64,000 nt of DNA. Origin: Diaporthe sp. PMI_573 (lineage: Eukaryota > Ascomycota > Sordariomycetes > Diaporthales > Diaporthaceae). The position numbers were made by a program, and so were the translations under genes. The notes below the pieces were generated by a model. That model was not told where the DNA came from, did not search any database, and saw only the letters and a list, made by a program, of their open reading frames with translations. Shown here piece by piece: positions 11,139 through 23,102 of the stretch; positions within the stretch are counted from its first letter, which is position 1; the number at the start of each line of letters is the position of its first letter. Location: the NCBI GenBank assembly GCA_021399435.1, contig JAJTUP010000011.1:806001-870000 (forward strand), in the 5' to 3' direction.

Positions 11139-11338
11139 GGAGAGCGAAGAGGCGGTCCCGGCAACACAATTTAGCGCTTGTTTAGCAACTCGCCATCGAA
11201 TACTAGTTCATTTTTGGCAATTCTCTGATTTCATTTCATGATTCTACTCATTCCTCTAACAATGAAAATAACCGCGAGGTGACAGAATCACACCCATCAA
11301 TTCACACATGTTAAAGGCCAATGTCATGCTTCGATATC

Positions 11339-11672
11339 CTACATTTCCCTAAGTATAAGCCATCCAAGAAGACTTCCACGTCGCATACATTCACCATGTC
11401 TAGCATCTGTAAGCAGCTAGATACGTACGCTTCCCAAAGCACAAGGGATGGGATAGGCTGAGATGACTCACGTGCTGGGAACTCATGATGAATGCACCTT
11501 TTCATGGGGATTCTTCTCACTCACCACGGAGGAGAAGACTGCCGGATGATGGTGGTTTGGGGGGATTGCCATCCGAGGGCAGAACTTGCGGGACAGGGTT
11601 TGGGAGAGCCACGGCAAACATGGCGTTGCAGATGACAGCCAGTGCCAGGACGAGCTTGGAGACGGGCTGCAT
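11339..11672 (-). CDS. Possible small secreted protein
   Basis: Exons 11672-11525 and 11406-11339, joined by a GTGAGT..TTACAG intron, give a 71-aa product. The first exon encodes a good signal peptide (MQPVSKLVLALAVICNAMFA, then VALP) followed by a short Pro/Ser-rich segment (NPVPQVLPSDGNPPKPPSSG). The second exon is basic and ends LILREM. I do not recognise the family. The second exon is uncertain, since an extra CAG|CAC site inside the intron would allow another splice form. The signal peptide is the firmest part. Confidence 0.4.
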
Positions 11673-14185
11673 TCTGGGAGGATGGAAGAATTGGATGTGG
11701 ATATTTGTTTCTGTTCCGATGACTATTGGCAAGCAGGTTCCGGCTGATACGATGGCTGGGCAGATGATGAAAGACAATTGTGAGTGAGAGATGATGGGAC
11801 TTGATGCTGCTTGCAAGCTTTCTGGATTCGCATGTTCTGGGGCCAGACACTTATACATGAGCAACGTCCAAATCAATCTTCTCAACTCTGCCAGCCATAA
11901 GTCGTGATGTAGTCGTGGAGTCGTGTATGAATTGAGATGCTCGGCCCCCCAAGCGAACCGTTGGCGAAGTATACGCAGCCACCCGAGACCTAACAGTCTG
12001 CAGGTTTGCCTGTCAGAGCCACATCGACCCAATCGGTTTTCCCTTTTCCGCAGCCCTCCGTCTCACCTTGTGGCTCCATGTCACTAGATCATGGTGCACA
12101 ATCGCGGCGCGCCTCTCGAATTGGCCTGGATCAGGGTCTCGGCGCGCTTGATGATATTGAACACCTGCAAGTCAACCGGATGGCTGCCTACGTCGATTGA
12201 GGGTACGCTGTCTCGTATTTGACAGTGATCTCGCCCTGCTAGTTAGTGCATGGGTCTCGGAAAGGCTGTCGGATATGTCACCCTCGCCTTTTGGACCTGC
12301 GTACGAGGAGGCGCGTTATTCCGCCCAAAACACCCTCTTCAGGCTCCTTGCTATGACTTCACTAATAACGAGCACACAAGAGTCAATTGTTGTCACACCG
12401 CTAGCGGAAGATCCCTTTCCATCTAAAACCCCACAGGTGTCAAAGGGTCAGTGTAACCTGTCACAATAACGTCTGGCCACCAGAGGCAAGGAGATCCGGA
12501 TTGCTCCCGAGACCGCGACCACCTGACTTGTCCCTTGACAGCATACACTTCACCCCGAATGAGATACCATTCAATGACTCCCAAGTATGCAACGAACGTA
12601 TGAACCAGACAACACTCGCTTATAATCGCGCAGCAACCCGCCGATTGGGTCGCCCAATGCGGATATTCCCCATCCTCGGTTGCCTGTCCAAGATGTCATC
12701 ATAACATAGTCACGGCACCGGACGGGAAGGCGAGTGGTCTAGATAACTCCCGGAGACCCAGTGGCCGGGAGTCGAGGCGAGATGACCCGCATCGAAGATG
12801 TTTGCGGCACCGCGGGTATGTGGTGTCGCTAAATCCGGGCCATCAAGGCTGCCCGCCCCTCGGGTCGCACGCGGCTCAGCCGATTGTGCGAGTCTCCTGC
12901 TCAGTGCAAACTAAATACCACTATTAGATACGACAGATGGGGTTGGCGGTACGAATTCAAGCCCATCGTATCTGTGGCAGTTTGTTCTTGGCTTCAGTGG
13001 CGAGCCTATATTGGCCGGCTGAAGTGATGATCTGCACATCGGCCCAATATCAAATTCGACAAAAGGTGACGCTGCAGCCTTGGGGGAAAGTGGCTGTCGC
13101 CTCCATCGATATGAGGAAGCAAGTCTACGGATCTGCAACACGGGTGTCTGAGTCAAGACTCTCTTTTGGACAATTACTAAACAGCCAATCATTTGATACG
13201 CTGATCAACATCGCTTCCTCCAGACGTCGTGCATGTACGTACTCAGATATGTATCAGGACAGCATCGTCATCGGCAGCGTGAAAGCTCGGCTTCTTCTAT
13301 ATCACTGTATGTGACCACCTCCTTGCAAGTGTTTTAATGTACTTTGTGAGAACCCAATCATATTTGACTACCTTTGCTTGATCGGCTTGATAGAAACCGG
13401 AAGGAAATTCAGCCAGACCTCGAGCGTCGATCCCTCAAACGGGTATTGGACGGATCCCTGGGCTTCCTGCTATTCGTACTACATGAAGACCATAGCTCCC
13501 CTCACCCAGTCTCAGCCTTCCCGGGCCGGCTTTCTGAAAAGACTGCATAGGTGGGCTAGATCGTGTCCTCCGTGATATCCACCTGTAGGCTAATGGAGTG
13601 CCACTGAGCGGTATTCCCAGCCAGCTCCCACAATTCCAGCGCATGTCCCTGCCACTGGCGACGCCCACCGTCTTTATTCGGCCGACTAGATTCTGACCCC
13701 CAAGCCGGCTGTGCGATACCATTCCGATATCCGCCGCCGCCGCCCAACCCGTAGTACGCGTCCGGGAGGCCGAGACGAGCCGAGCCTTACAGGGCGAACT
13801 GTACCTGACTCCTGTCCCTCCCGCGGTTTCACAACGACAGACACCGCATCGCATCATCCCATGGCCGCTGCCACCTGCACAGACGTATCTCCGTCCGGTA
13901 TGGGAAGACAAGGACCCAACCGACTCGGCCGGAAAAGGCGAGGAGGGGGCGGGGCGTGGGCACAAAGGTCAAATCACATGTTCATCTGTGTCCGACCAAA
14001 GCCGCCCACGCCGACGCTCTTTCTCCCGTAGCTTTTGGTCCCCAATAGTGTCTTCGCTGCGTTGCAGGTTCCCTGCCCTGCGCCCCGTCCAAACCCACCT
14101 ACGCCCGGGATCTTCGCACCCAAGGATTCGAGACCGGTGTCACCACATCGTCCCCATCCCATCCTATCCTATCCCCACCCGGCTC
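11673..14185. other. Long non-coding stretch
   Basis: About 2.5 kb with no supported gene. The longest frames lack domains, membrane segments and credible splice partners. The left end should hold the promoter of the small secreted protein. Confidence 0.5.
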
Positions 14186-14250
14186 AGCCCAGCCCAGCCC
14201 AGCCCAGCCCAGCCCAGCCCAGCCCAGCCCAGCCCAGCCCAGCCCAGCCC
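14186..14250 (+). repeat. (AGCCC)13 pentanucleotide microsatellite
   Basis: Thirteen exact tandem copies of AGCCC, preceded by a short run of imperfect CCTAT units. It lies in non-coding DNA. Any frame through it gives a Pro/Ala/Gln/Ser repeat with no surrounding coding evidence. Confidence 0.95.
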
Positions 14251-15467
14251 ATGTCGAGTACGTTAAGGCAAGGGAACGTCCAGGTGTGTCGAGTACAGAG
14301 TCGTTTTCTCTCTCTCTCCCTCACGCCCTAAACCATCAAGTCGGATCCGATCGCACACGCACCGACAATCCATCCATCTCTCCTCTCAGCCATCGTACCA
14401 ACATCGTGCGCTATCAAGGGGAAACATTTACCGGATCAAGTGGTGCGATGGGGCGTTAGCCTCGATGATCGTGTGACGGTGCTCAGCTGCGAGATAGACG
14501 TGAAACAGTGAACACAAGACAGGTGTGGGTGAGCAAGCCATCGGCGCCGGTGTAGGCGGTGGACGGCGTCAATGTGCTCAAGCTGCCCTGCCATTTTTGC
14601 TCGGGATTGGGGTCAGAAAGATTGAATAGGAACATCCACCACATGACAGTGACCTTCCGCCGTGTGGATGAAGATAGAATTGTCTGATAAAGAAATAAAA
14701 AGATATGTCTATCCATCAATTACCTGTCTCGGACATCCCAAGGTGTGTTTCCTCGGCACAGGTTGACGAATGATACATTCGGACGATGAGATGGACGCAT
14801 CTTTGGTGGCCTGTAGCAATAGATTTTCAGACACCGGGCACTCACACAAGACAGACACAGTTTCTACCACCCATCGAGGCCATATATGTGCGCTTTCATG
14901 CCGCTTCCACGCAACCTGACAAGCGAGCGGCCAGCCTATTCCCGCTCAGTCTGGGTTATTGGTCCCCTTTCTAACGTCATTCTCTCCCGATTCCCGAAAC
15001 CAGCCACCCAGACAGATAATAAATATAGATGCATCAAGGTTGCCTCGTCTCGGGACAAACCCTGTCTTAGGTTGTGGTTGAATACTCCGTATCCATGCCT
15101 TCACCCGGTCTCCAAAAAAGTGGTATCACAAAGCTAATCGTAGTGACGAAAAAGTGGTAGTCTCGAGGATCGTCATCGCCTGGCCGGGGCTCAGGATGCG
15201 AGACGTGCTTGAGGCATACCGAAAGAAGTGCCGAAAGATTGGCGAAGGAGGGGACGGCGGAGGAAGCGGCAACGGATGCCCGGGGGATATATGCCACGTC
15301 CTTTTCGTGACCCCAAATGTGTTGCTTTCCTTGCGCCAATATGAAACGCCCGAGGTCGTCGCGTGGTTGATTGACCGGTGACATGAGAGCAATTCACCAA
15401 ACGCCGAGAGATGCCAATGGAAGAGTAGAGTACGGGCAGTAGTCGTTCGTCGTAAATGGGAACGTCA
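14251..15467. other. Non-coding stretch downstream of the WSC gene
   Basis: No supported gene. Frames continuing past the WSC stop at 15468 into this region are intron read-through or antisense. It contains pyrimidine-rich tracts and presumably the WSC 3' untranslated region. Confidence 0.5.
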
Positions 15468-16363
15468 TCACGCGTTGGTGACCTGTGAAAATTGTTAGCA
15501 TTAGTTGAAGAGACCTGCATCAAATCGGCACATACCCGCAGGATTCGTCGCGAGTAATCTTGGTTGTCGGCGATGCTGCCACTGCTCAACCTCCGCTGGG
15601 CCATAACGGGGTCCATCCGGGTGTCTGTCTCCATGGAGTAACCGCCACTGCTGCCGGGTGGCTTTCCGCCCATAAAGGCATTGACAGCTGCGTTGCGGCG
15701 GTGCTCCTCCTCGATCTCTCGGTTCCTCTTCTGCCGCATGAAGAACCAGAGCCCACCAAACGCTGCGCCGAGAACCACGACACCAACCACGACGCCGGCA
15801 ATGATTCCTCCCATGGGCGCGCCGCCTTTGTCGTCTGGGGCACCCGTTGGTGACGAAGTCACGTACACAACACTAGTCTGGCCGCCTGATACGACGGTGG
15901 ATGATGCGACCACGCTTGGGGTGGCAGAGCCGGAAGCTGAGGTGTCATTCTCAGGAGAAAACGAGACCGAAAGCATGATACCAGTGTTGTAAACTGTGTA
16001 AAAGTCAATGCCACCACATGCCTGAAGGCCATAGCCGGGGCAGGGCGTATTGCAATCGGAGTCGTCCGTCAAGGAGTCCTTCGGTGGGTACTCGTCACCA
16101 CAGTAACACTGGTTTCCACCGCTCGTCGCTGCAACTTTGAAACCACCGGCATAGCAGATGTCGACAGCACATGCACTCTTCGAGTTAAAACTTGGCGTTG
16201 AGTTGAAGATGAGGTTTCCCCATGATGAGAAGCAGCCTTGAACGACCTGGGCTCCGAGCGTTGGTGCCGCCGATGGCTCTTCGATGTTTGCCGCGGTTGT
16301 GGTGGCTGCGAATGCTGGCAGTGCAGTGGCAACTGCCGCTGCTAGAAGTGTTGTCGTCTTCAT
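15468..16363 (-). CDS. WSC-domain single-pass membrane protein
   Basis: Exons 16363-15536 and 15482-15468, with a 53-nt GTATGT..CACAG intron, give 280 aa. The second exon adds only VTNA and the stop. Order of parts: signal peptide (MKTTTLLAAAVATALPAFA), a WSC carbohydrate-binding domain at about residues 38-130 (GCFSSWGN, SACAVDICYAGGF, NQCYCGDEYPP, CNTPCPG, QACGG), a Ser/Thr-rich segment, one membrane helix at about 185-209 (GGIIAGVVVGVVVLGAAFGG) followed by a basic stop-transfer MRQKRNR, and a cytoplasmic tail. This is the layout of cell-wall integrity sensors of the Slg1/Wsc type, although the Ser/Thr stalk is short. A more general surface lectin role is also possible. The ATG was chosen because the signal peptide begins there. 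Confidence 0.88.
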
Positions 16364-19300
16364 GTTGTGTGTTTTGGTTGGTGAAACAAGTAAAATCGGA
16401 TAGAACAAGGAAAATTTAACGATTTAGTGCAAATCGGGTTGCGGCCTTCCGATCACGACGGTGTCGTCGGCGAGAAGGGCGACTTCTATGGTCAATTCAA
16501 CGGTCGGCTCGACAGAGAGGCGAGTCTTTGTTTGTGACTCGACCAGATGGCCACGAGGTCTTCGTCGGGTCCCCGAGATGGCGGGCGAGTAAGAATAGGC
16601 TGTCGTTCGAACAAAGGCTGTCACAATCGAGGGCGACTTGCGAGATCCGACACTCTTGTTTCCTTTGTGAGCCGTTTTCCGTTCACGCTATCCCACTTCC
16701 TGAGTTTTAGTATCCTACAGTCTCCCTTTTGGTTTTAGAGCGGAGATGACATTGATGAGTCCCTGGCGGAAACAGGCCCTTTCTTCGCAGTTGTTGGTGA
16801 AAGGGATGGGCCGTTGGAGAGCGAGGGATGAGCCGCGTTGCTGGTCGACGAGTGAGGAAGACCTGGTGTGGAATCCGGAAGGAAATAGAACGTCAAGATC
16901 CCAAGTAGGGGGGGGGAAAGGCAAGAAAGGGAGGTCGGCTGAACTGGTCGGTGTCCGTATTGGAATTGGTGCAGTACCAGGTAGGTTGGTACAAGAGGGG
17001 GAAAAGACAGGCCTGGACCTGAAACTCGGAAACAAAACACAGAAAGCGCACTGGAGCGAAACGAGTGACTCTGGCGGAACTGGACTTGATGTGTCGTGCC
17101 GACTCGAGTGTGTCCTCCTTCACGAGTAGCGCTGCAGGGCGGCCGTGGAGAGGGAATGATTGACTGTGTGTTTGAATGAGTGGGTTTGGGAATGACGAGA
17201 TGGAAGTTGGATCAAAAAGAGACAAAAAAAAGAGAGTGATGAAAATGGACGGATAGAGTGGGAAAGGAAGGGAATGGCGGTGGGCGCGGCACAAGCACGA
17301 GCACGAGCAGGCTGGGTTCCAAGGTTGGGCTTGGTGCGGGCGTGGGCGTGGGCGTGGGCGTGTGTGAGGGAGGAAAGAGGGAGAGACAGGGACAGGATGG
17401 TGAGACTTGCCTTGTCTCCTCTCCTGCCCAGATTCCCTCTTTTGCCAGTTTCCAGTCTCCTGCCACGCCGTCCCTTCCTGTTGCCGACTGCCCCCCTGCC
17501 GTTCCAAGATGTGCTAACGAGCCACTAGGAGGACAAAGGGGAGATTACGATGGGGCAACCCTGGCTGATCGGGGAGTACGTACCGAAACGGTGGGCTATG
17601 ACTGGCTCGCTCCGCCCTGTCGTGTATGCCAGAGACTGGCAGGACCACCTTGCATGGGCAGTGTGCAGAGTTCTGAGGTCACCGTCCGGTCTCTTGTTAC
17701 TCTGTACTCTGTCTCTGGCCTTCGCTCTCTCTTCTTTCGTTCCTGATAGAGTGGGTAACCACCGTTTGGACGTCTGGCCATCCTTGCCACACCAACAACC
17801 CAGCCGCTGAACTTTGAGCGCAGCATGGGTGGAGCTCGAGGACCGCCGCGGCCAATGGGAGGGGCAGGCACGGTTTTAGCTCCAGGGGCAGCATGTGGTC
17901 ATTGGTCAGCACTGGAAACGCTGCCCGGCCATAGCTTGCCCGGTTCGGCTAAGTTTGGACGTGAGCGTTTTCCCTCCTCAGTCCTGTTGTACATCTCCAG
18001 GACATTGCACAATCCCCAGTCCGTCACACTTGACAGTGGCACTCGCCCCCTTTTCTCACATCTTGTATCGGCGAGTCCAGTCTGAGCGATAGGACCCGTT
18101 AGCATGCCGTGCCGCCGTTGCCTGACAAGCTTATTGCTGCTCGAACAAACGGGAGGCTGACACGGCTGTCACCCAAGCACTCCGTACCACGTTCCCCTAT
18201 GCCCTGCCGGTACCTGCCCCCCAAGATTTGGCTTCATCAAACCCTGACCACCTCCAAGAATTGCTCCCAAGATTGGTGACACGACCCTCTCGCTTGATGT
18301 GGAGCGAGTGATTTGGTGTGTTGTGCAATGCATAGAGTTTTGTCTATTGTCTACTCCGGTCCCCACCTCGCCTTGGACTTTGCTACTGGATGGATGGCTG
18401 ACATGCTGCGTTCCGAGAGGCGGCTAGCAAGTGCCCAAGGAGGCCGGGCGTGCTCCGTCTCGTCCCTGGCGCCGGGTCCCGACGGTAGTGGGCTCTAAGG
18501 CTCTAGCGAAGACGGTCCGGCAGAGACAACATGAGCTAGTCGATAGCGTTCCCGTTTCTCACGCTCTAAGTGTGTGATGAAGTGTTTCGTGATAACTATC
18601 CGTGGGACGGACCTGTCACCCTCAGACGCAGTTAATAAGCTCGACGTTGCTCAGCTTGCTTGTCGTCGGACAACACGCGTCGGACAACAAGCTGCTGCTG
18701 TACTACTCCCATGTATCTAGCCTCCAACAGGAAAAGGGCGGCGGCCGTCCTGCCGTCTACTTGTACCACTGCAAGTAACCTTATCTCACGGTCAATTCTC
18801 CCTGGTGGGCGTCTCCGTCTGCCCGTCTGCCCGTCTGCCCTCTCGTTTCACCACGCGATGCATCGGGAATGGCTGTCGCCGTTCAAACTGTCACGGCCAC
18901 CCATATGTTTCGTTTCCCCTATATGATCGACCGATCAGCTCACCAGCGCATCGGTCGCCCTGCCTGCTGCTAAGACGCTCCCGTGACCAAAAATGGCAAC
19001 GGCGGCATTGCACAAGGGGAGCATCGCCGTCGTCATCGGCCAAAACAAACCCAAAGGGTAACGCACGTACGTCGCATGCCGTGGTCGCAGCCTCGTTTGA
19101 GCTTCCCAAGAGATCAATGGGCGGTCCTGGCCCCTGCCCCGGCCCCGGCCCTGACAGGCTAGGGGACCAGGGGAGGGGGGAGAGGGAGCTTGGGGAGGTA
19201 CTCCGTAATCCACGCCCGCGCCGATACGAGGCACACAAGCGACTCGCCGTCGACACACGTGCAGTAGTTGGCAGCCCATGCCGTGCTGACTGTACAGATG

Positions 19301-21932
19301 GCGCTTGATAGCGTGTTGGTTGGTGGTGCGCGTGCGTGTCGGGAGGCCGGATCATGACTGGCTTGGCAACACGACATGCAGAATTCCACCACCGACACCC
19401 ATCCTTTTGCGAACACGCGAACACGATGTCTCGTACCGACCACACGGATAATAGCGACTGCGAGATCGATTGAGACTGGGCAAAAATCCTGCGTTCTGGG
19501 CCTATGATGAGGCTGATAACCCCCATCTCTGCCAGGCATGGGTTTGCAGTACGGCTTGAAGGCATAAATCAGGGCAATATCGCTTCAGGACCACATTGGA
19601 CACAGCCACAAACTTGCGAGCCACGTCATTTCTTAACCCCGACCGAGCACTGAACGGAACAATTACATGGTGTCCGATACAGTGCGTTTCTCAATTAGGA
19701 CACCCCCTTTTCGAGACCAAGCCTGCAATACGGTCGGTCTCCCGAAAATGCTGTTTTCACTGTGTCATGGCCGCAGCAGAACGGAAGAGGAAAAAGGGAT
19801 TCGCGAGTGCTCCCCCAAAGTTCCCCGAAATACAAAGCTGCACCGGCACATGGATCCTGGATCACGGCCACGGCCGGGCCTCGAGTCCTCCTGTCAAGGG
19901 CGGCCTGCATAAGCCCGGCCTGCGATTTTACTTACTGCTTTGGTCCACGACCTCAGGGCCTCAGGGTCTCACGGCCTGACGGCCTGACGGCCTGGGGGAC
20001 ATGGAAGGAAAAGGATCCTCCGGCTGCACTTGGGTAGCCCGGGTCACTGCATCTGCGACCTGGAGCGTGGCCACCACGGCCTCGCGGGGGCCAGGAACTA
20101 GACCCAACCTTCTTTTTTTCTCCGCGAGAGCAAAAGTGCAGTTCTCGTCAACAAGGTTTGATGAACAATTGCGCCCAGCATAGCTCAACGCGATGACGAC
20201 TTCGTGGTTCCTGGATCCAGTGAGCTTAATCGCGCGCTTCTTTTCAACGGCTGGTTCGGGAACCAGGACCACCTCCCATCATCGCGGGCAAGTAAGCAAC
20301 CCTGCACGGCCCTTTGTTGTTCGTGAATCAGTGAATAGCACACTTTTTCTCTCCCGTCAATAGTCTGTGTTTCTTGTGGGTACCTGTCCCCGTGTTCGGC
20401 TACCGGGCGGCCGGGAGGATGGGTAACTTGCAGCCCTACTACGTGGCCGGTACAGTGCCTCAAGCCGTACGTATACACAAATACGGCACAGTACCTATTT
20501 GCCCTGGAAACGGGCCATATGCCCTGTGCCAATTCGGCCTCAGCCCACCCGGCGCAAGGTCATCGATCCAACTGTGCACGGTTGGCATTGCTTTTTATAT
20601 CCTGACCAAATTTCAGAACAACGGCAAAAGCATCAGGTCCAACAAAAACAATTAACCAGGCTTCCGAGGTTCTCCTGAGCATATCACAGAGAATTTCGTG
20701 TCATCTTGGAGGTGACTGTGGCTGCTTAACACGGGCAAAACCTGCAATCCTGTTGTGCCATGGGTGCCGCCATTGGGCACTCTACTCCCGACGCTGCACA
20801 AGATCTAAACGAAGCAACTCTGGGCTGTGATGCGGTCTGGTTGTGCAGCGGACTTTAGACAGCTCACCCACATCGGCATCATGCCACCACCCCTCATCGA
20901 TCAAGTGACCTGGCAATTGCAGAAGCGAACCTGCAGAAGAGGTCCAGATCTTCACAAGTCCCGCTTCCTTCGGTGCTCCAACCACCCTGCCGCCCAAGCG
21001 AAAAGCCTCCACTTGCCGCGAGATCGTGGGTCCACCCACACGCTGTCCAGACGGTGTCCCGGCCTTGGCAATCGCGGGGGAGACGGAAATTTGGCCTCGT
21101 GTTGGTCGGGCGAGTCGGAGCGGATTCCACCACCTTTTGTGTGCTATTCTTTTAGAGTTTCTCGGAGAATTCAAAAAATGGCTCCCACGCCATTCCCAGT
21201 CAGCAGCATTGTTCATTGTGTTGTCGCGGTGTCGAAGAGGGCATGGTCAAGCTTCCCAGGGACGTTCCGGAGACAAGAACAAACGGTCGGCGTTTTGACG
21301 TGCCATGACGATCACTCTCGGTAAATTCTCGCGGTTGGTGATTGAATGTCAACATGAAACCCTGCTGTGGGGTGCACCTCAGCCATTCAGGCAGCGCAGA
21401 CCATCGCGATCCACTCCGAGCAGTCAGCTGCCGAGTGGGCACAAGCCAAGCTGCCCAAGTTGGTTTTTGCCTGGAGGCCGCCGGAGTTTACTTCTAGGGA
21501 CGGAGAGGGATTCCGCTGCCAGGCAGTTCCATGATTCAAGCACACGCGTGGTGTAAAGCTTCCGAATTGGCAACAGGACGAGTTTGTCTAAGCTTATCTC
21601 TGCATTGGGGACAAGCAATTGTCAATTGCTGCGTTCTGGAATCTTTCAGGGTCAAGCCAGGGTTGGGTGCTGGGAGGACGAGAGCCCCCCTCCCCGTTCT
21701 TCTCCCCCCCCCAAAGCCAAGACAGACATGACAGCCGCTCTAAGGGTTCGGAGCTTGGTAGTGACCCGCTAGTAACCGCATCCAGCCAGACGTCATCGTG
21801 AATCTTCTAGCGTGCGCTTGAGCTCCAACATTGTATGCAAACTGGACTTTGGAGTCCCAATTGCTCCTCTCTTGGCCTCTCACCCGAGGCCCACGAACCA
21901 CTGGCAACCCCCAGAAGACAAAACCCGCCGCC
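16364..21932. other. 5.6-kb divergent intergenic region
   Basis: No supported coding gene lies between the divergent WSC gene (minus) and enoyl-CoA hydratase gene (plus). Long frames occur (for example 16893-17507 and 18891-19565, minus) but are low complexity, rich in Pro/Ser/Arg and lack domains. The DNA is not AT-rich and does not look RIP-degraded. It holds pyrimidine tracts on the minus strand near 16.9-17.2 kb, as in long fungal leaders, plus small repeats near 17.34 and 19.97 kb. It may contain long untranslated leaders, regulatory DNA or a non-coding RNA. Confidence 0.5.
17338..17361 (+). repeat. (GGGCGT)4 tandem repeat
   Basis: Four exact copies of GGGCGT, ending in TGTG. On the minus strand this gives a Pro/Arg or Thr/Pro repeat inside a non-coding leader-like region. 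Confidence 0.85.
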
Positions 21933-23102
21933 ATGCCTCCCCGCCCCAGAGTCATCCTCGCGAAAAGGCCGTTCCAGGCCCTCGCCTCCAGGTGCTGCTA
22001 CTCCACAGCAAACGAGGCGCCCCTGATCCGCGTCACCAACCTGCCCGCACCCAACACGGGCCACATCCGGGTCCTCGAGCTGAACAGGCCCTCGGCGCGG
22101 AACGCCATCTCCAGGGCCCTGCTGAACTCCCTGCGCGGCGAGATAGACGACGTGCACTCGCAGTACGACGCGTCGACGGGGGAGGAGCTGGCCACGAAGA
22201 GCTGGAACAGGCGCTTCGGGGGCGCGGCGGGGACCCAGGACGCGCAGGGCCCCACGAGGGCCTTGATCCTTGCCAGCGCGGTGGACAGCTCCTTCTGCGC
22301 CGGCGCGGACCTGAAGGAGAGAAGGGGCTTCACGCCCGAGGAGTACGTGTTCCCAGCAAGGCATATCCGTCGAGTCTGAAACCCCGTGGGGCGCAAGGCG
22401 TTTTCGAGAACCAGAAGTGGCCCCGCCAGCCCTATGCCCCCCCCCCGTCGTAGCTTGCTGTTGGCTGACAAGGCATTCCCAAATTTGTTCAGGACGGCCG
22501 CCTTCCTCGCCCTCCTCCGCTCGACGTTCACCCACATCTCCGCCTTGCCCATCCCGACCATCTCGGCCATCAGCTCCCTCGCCCTCGGCGGCGGCCTGGA
22601 GCTGGCCCTGTCCACGCACTTCCGCGTCCTCTCCTCCAACGCCGTCGTCGGCCTGCCCGAGACGAGACTGGGCATCATCCCCGGCGCGGGCGGGACGCAC
22701 CGCCTGCCCGCGCTGATCGGCATCGGCCGCGCGAGGGATCTGATCCTCACGGGGAGGCGGGTGTCCGCGCCCGAGGCGTACTTCCTGGGCATCGCCGACA
22801 GGCTGGTCGAGGTCGTCCCCGAGAGCGAGGAGGCCATGGAGAAGCTGAAGAACGGGGACAAGGCCGCCGCGGACCAGGTCCTGTCGGCGGCGAGGCGCGA
22901 CGTGCTGAGCGAGGCTGTCAGGCTGGCCACGGAGATCAGCGAGGGCGGGCCCGTCGCAACGAGGGCGGCCCTGCAGGCTGTGCAGAGGCCGCACGAGGAG
23001 GTGGAGAATTCCATGTACGAAAGGGTCGTCAAGACGGAGGATAGGGATGAGGCCCTGAAGGCGTTTGCGGAGAAGAGGAAACCGGTGTTTAAGGGGAGGT
23101 GA
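21933..23102 (+). CDS. Mitochondrial enoyl-CoA hydratase, methylglutaconyl-CoA hydratase type
   Basis: Exons 21933-22342 and 22493-23102, with a 150-nt GTACGT..TTCAG intron, give 339 aa. Splicing restores the family-like EE|TAAFL junction. A basic, Ser-rich N-terminus (MPPRPRVILAKRPFQALASR) looks like a mitochondrial presequence. Crotonase-fold landmarks are LNRPSARNAISRALL, the oxyanion-hole segment SSFCAGADLKERRGF, PTISAISSLALGGGLELAL and VGLPETRLGIIPGAGGTHRL. A spacer of about 35 residues between IDDVHSQY and TRALILA is longer than in bacterial crotonases. The closest match by eye is AUH, which hydrates 3-methylglutaconyl-CoA in leucine breakdown. A general short-chain enoyl-CoA hydratase is the alternative. 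Long antisense frames over this gene are by-products of its GC-rich codon use. Confidence 0.88.

Noticed and set aside
16893..17507. 204-codon minus-strand frame upstream of the WSC gene
   Set aside because: Pyrimidine tracts give Pro/Ser/Phe-rich filler. More likely leader or promoter of the WSC gene.
18891..19565. 224-codon minus-strand frame
   Set aside because: Low-complexity Pro/Gly/Ser/Arg composition, no domain, no targeting signal; lies in a long non-coding region.
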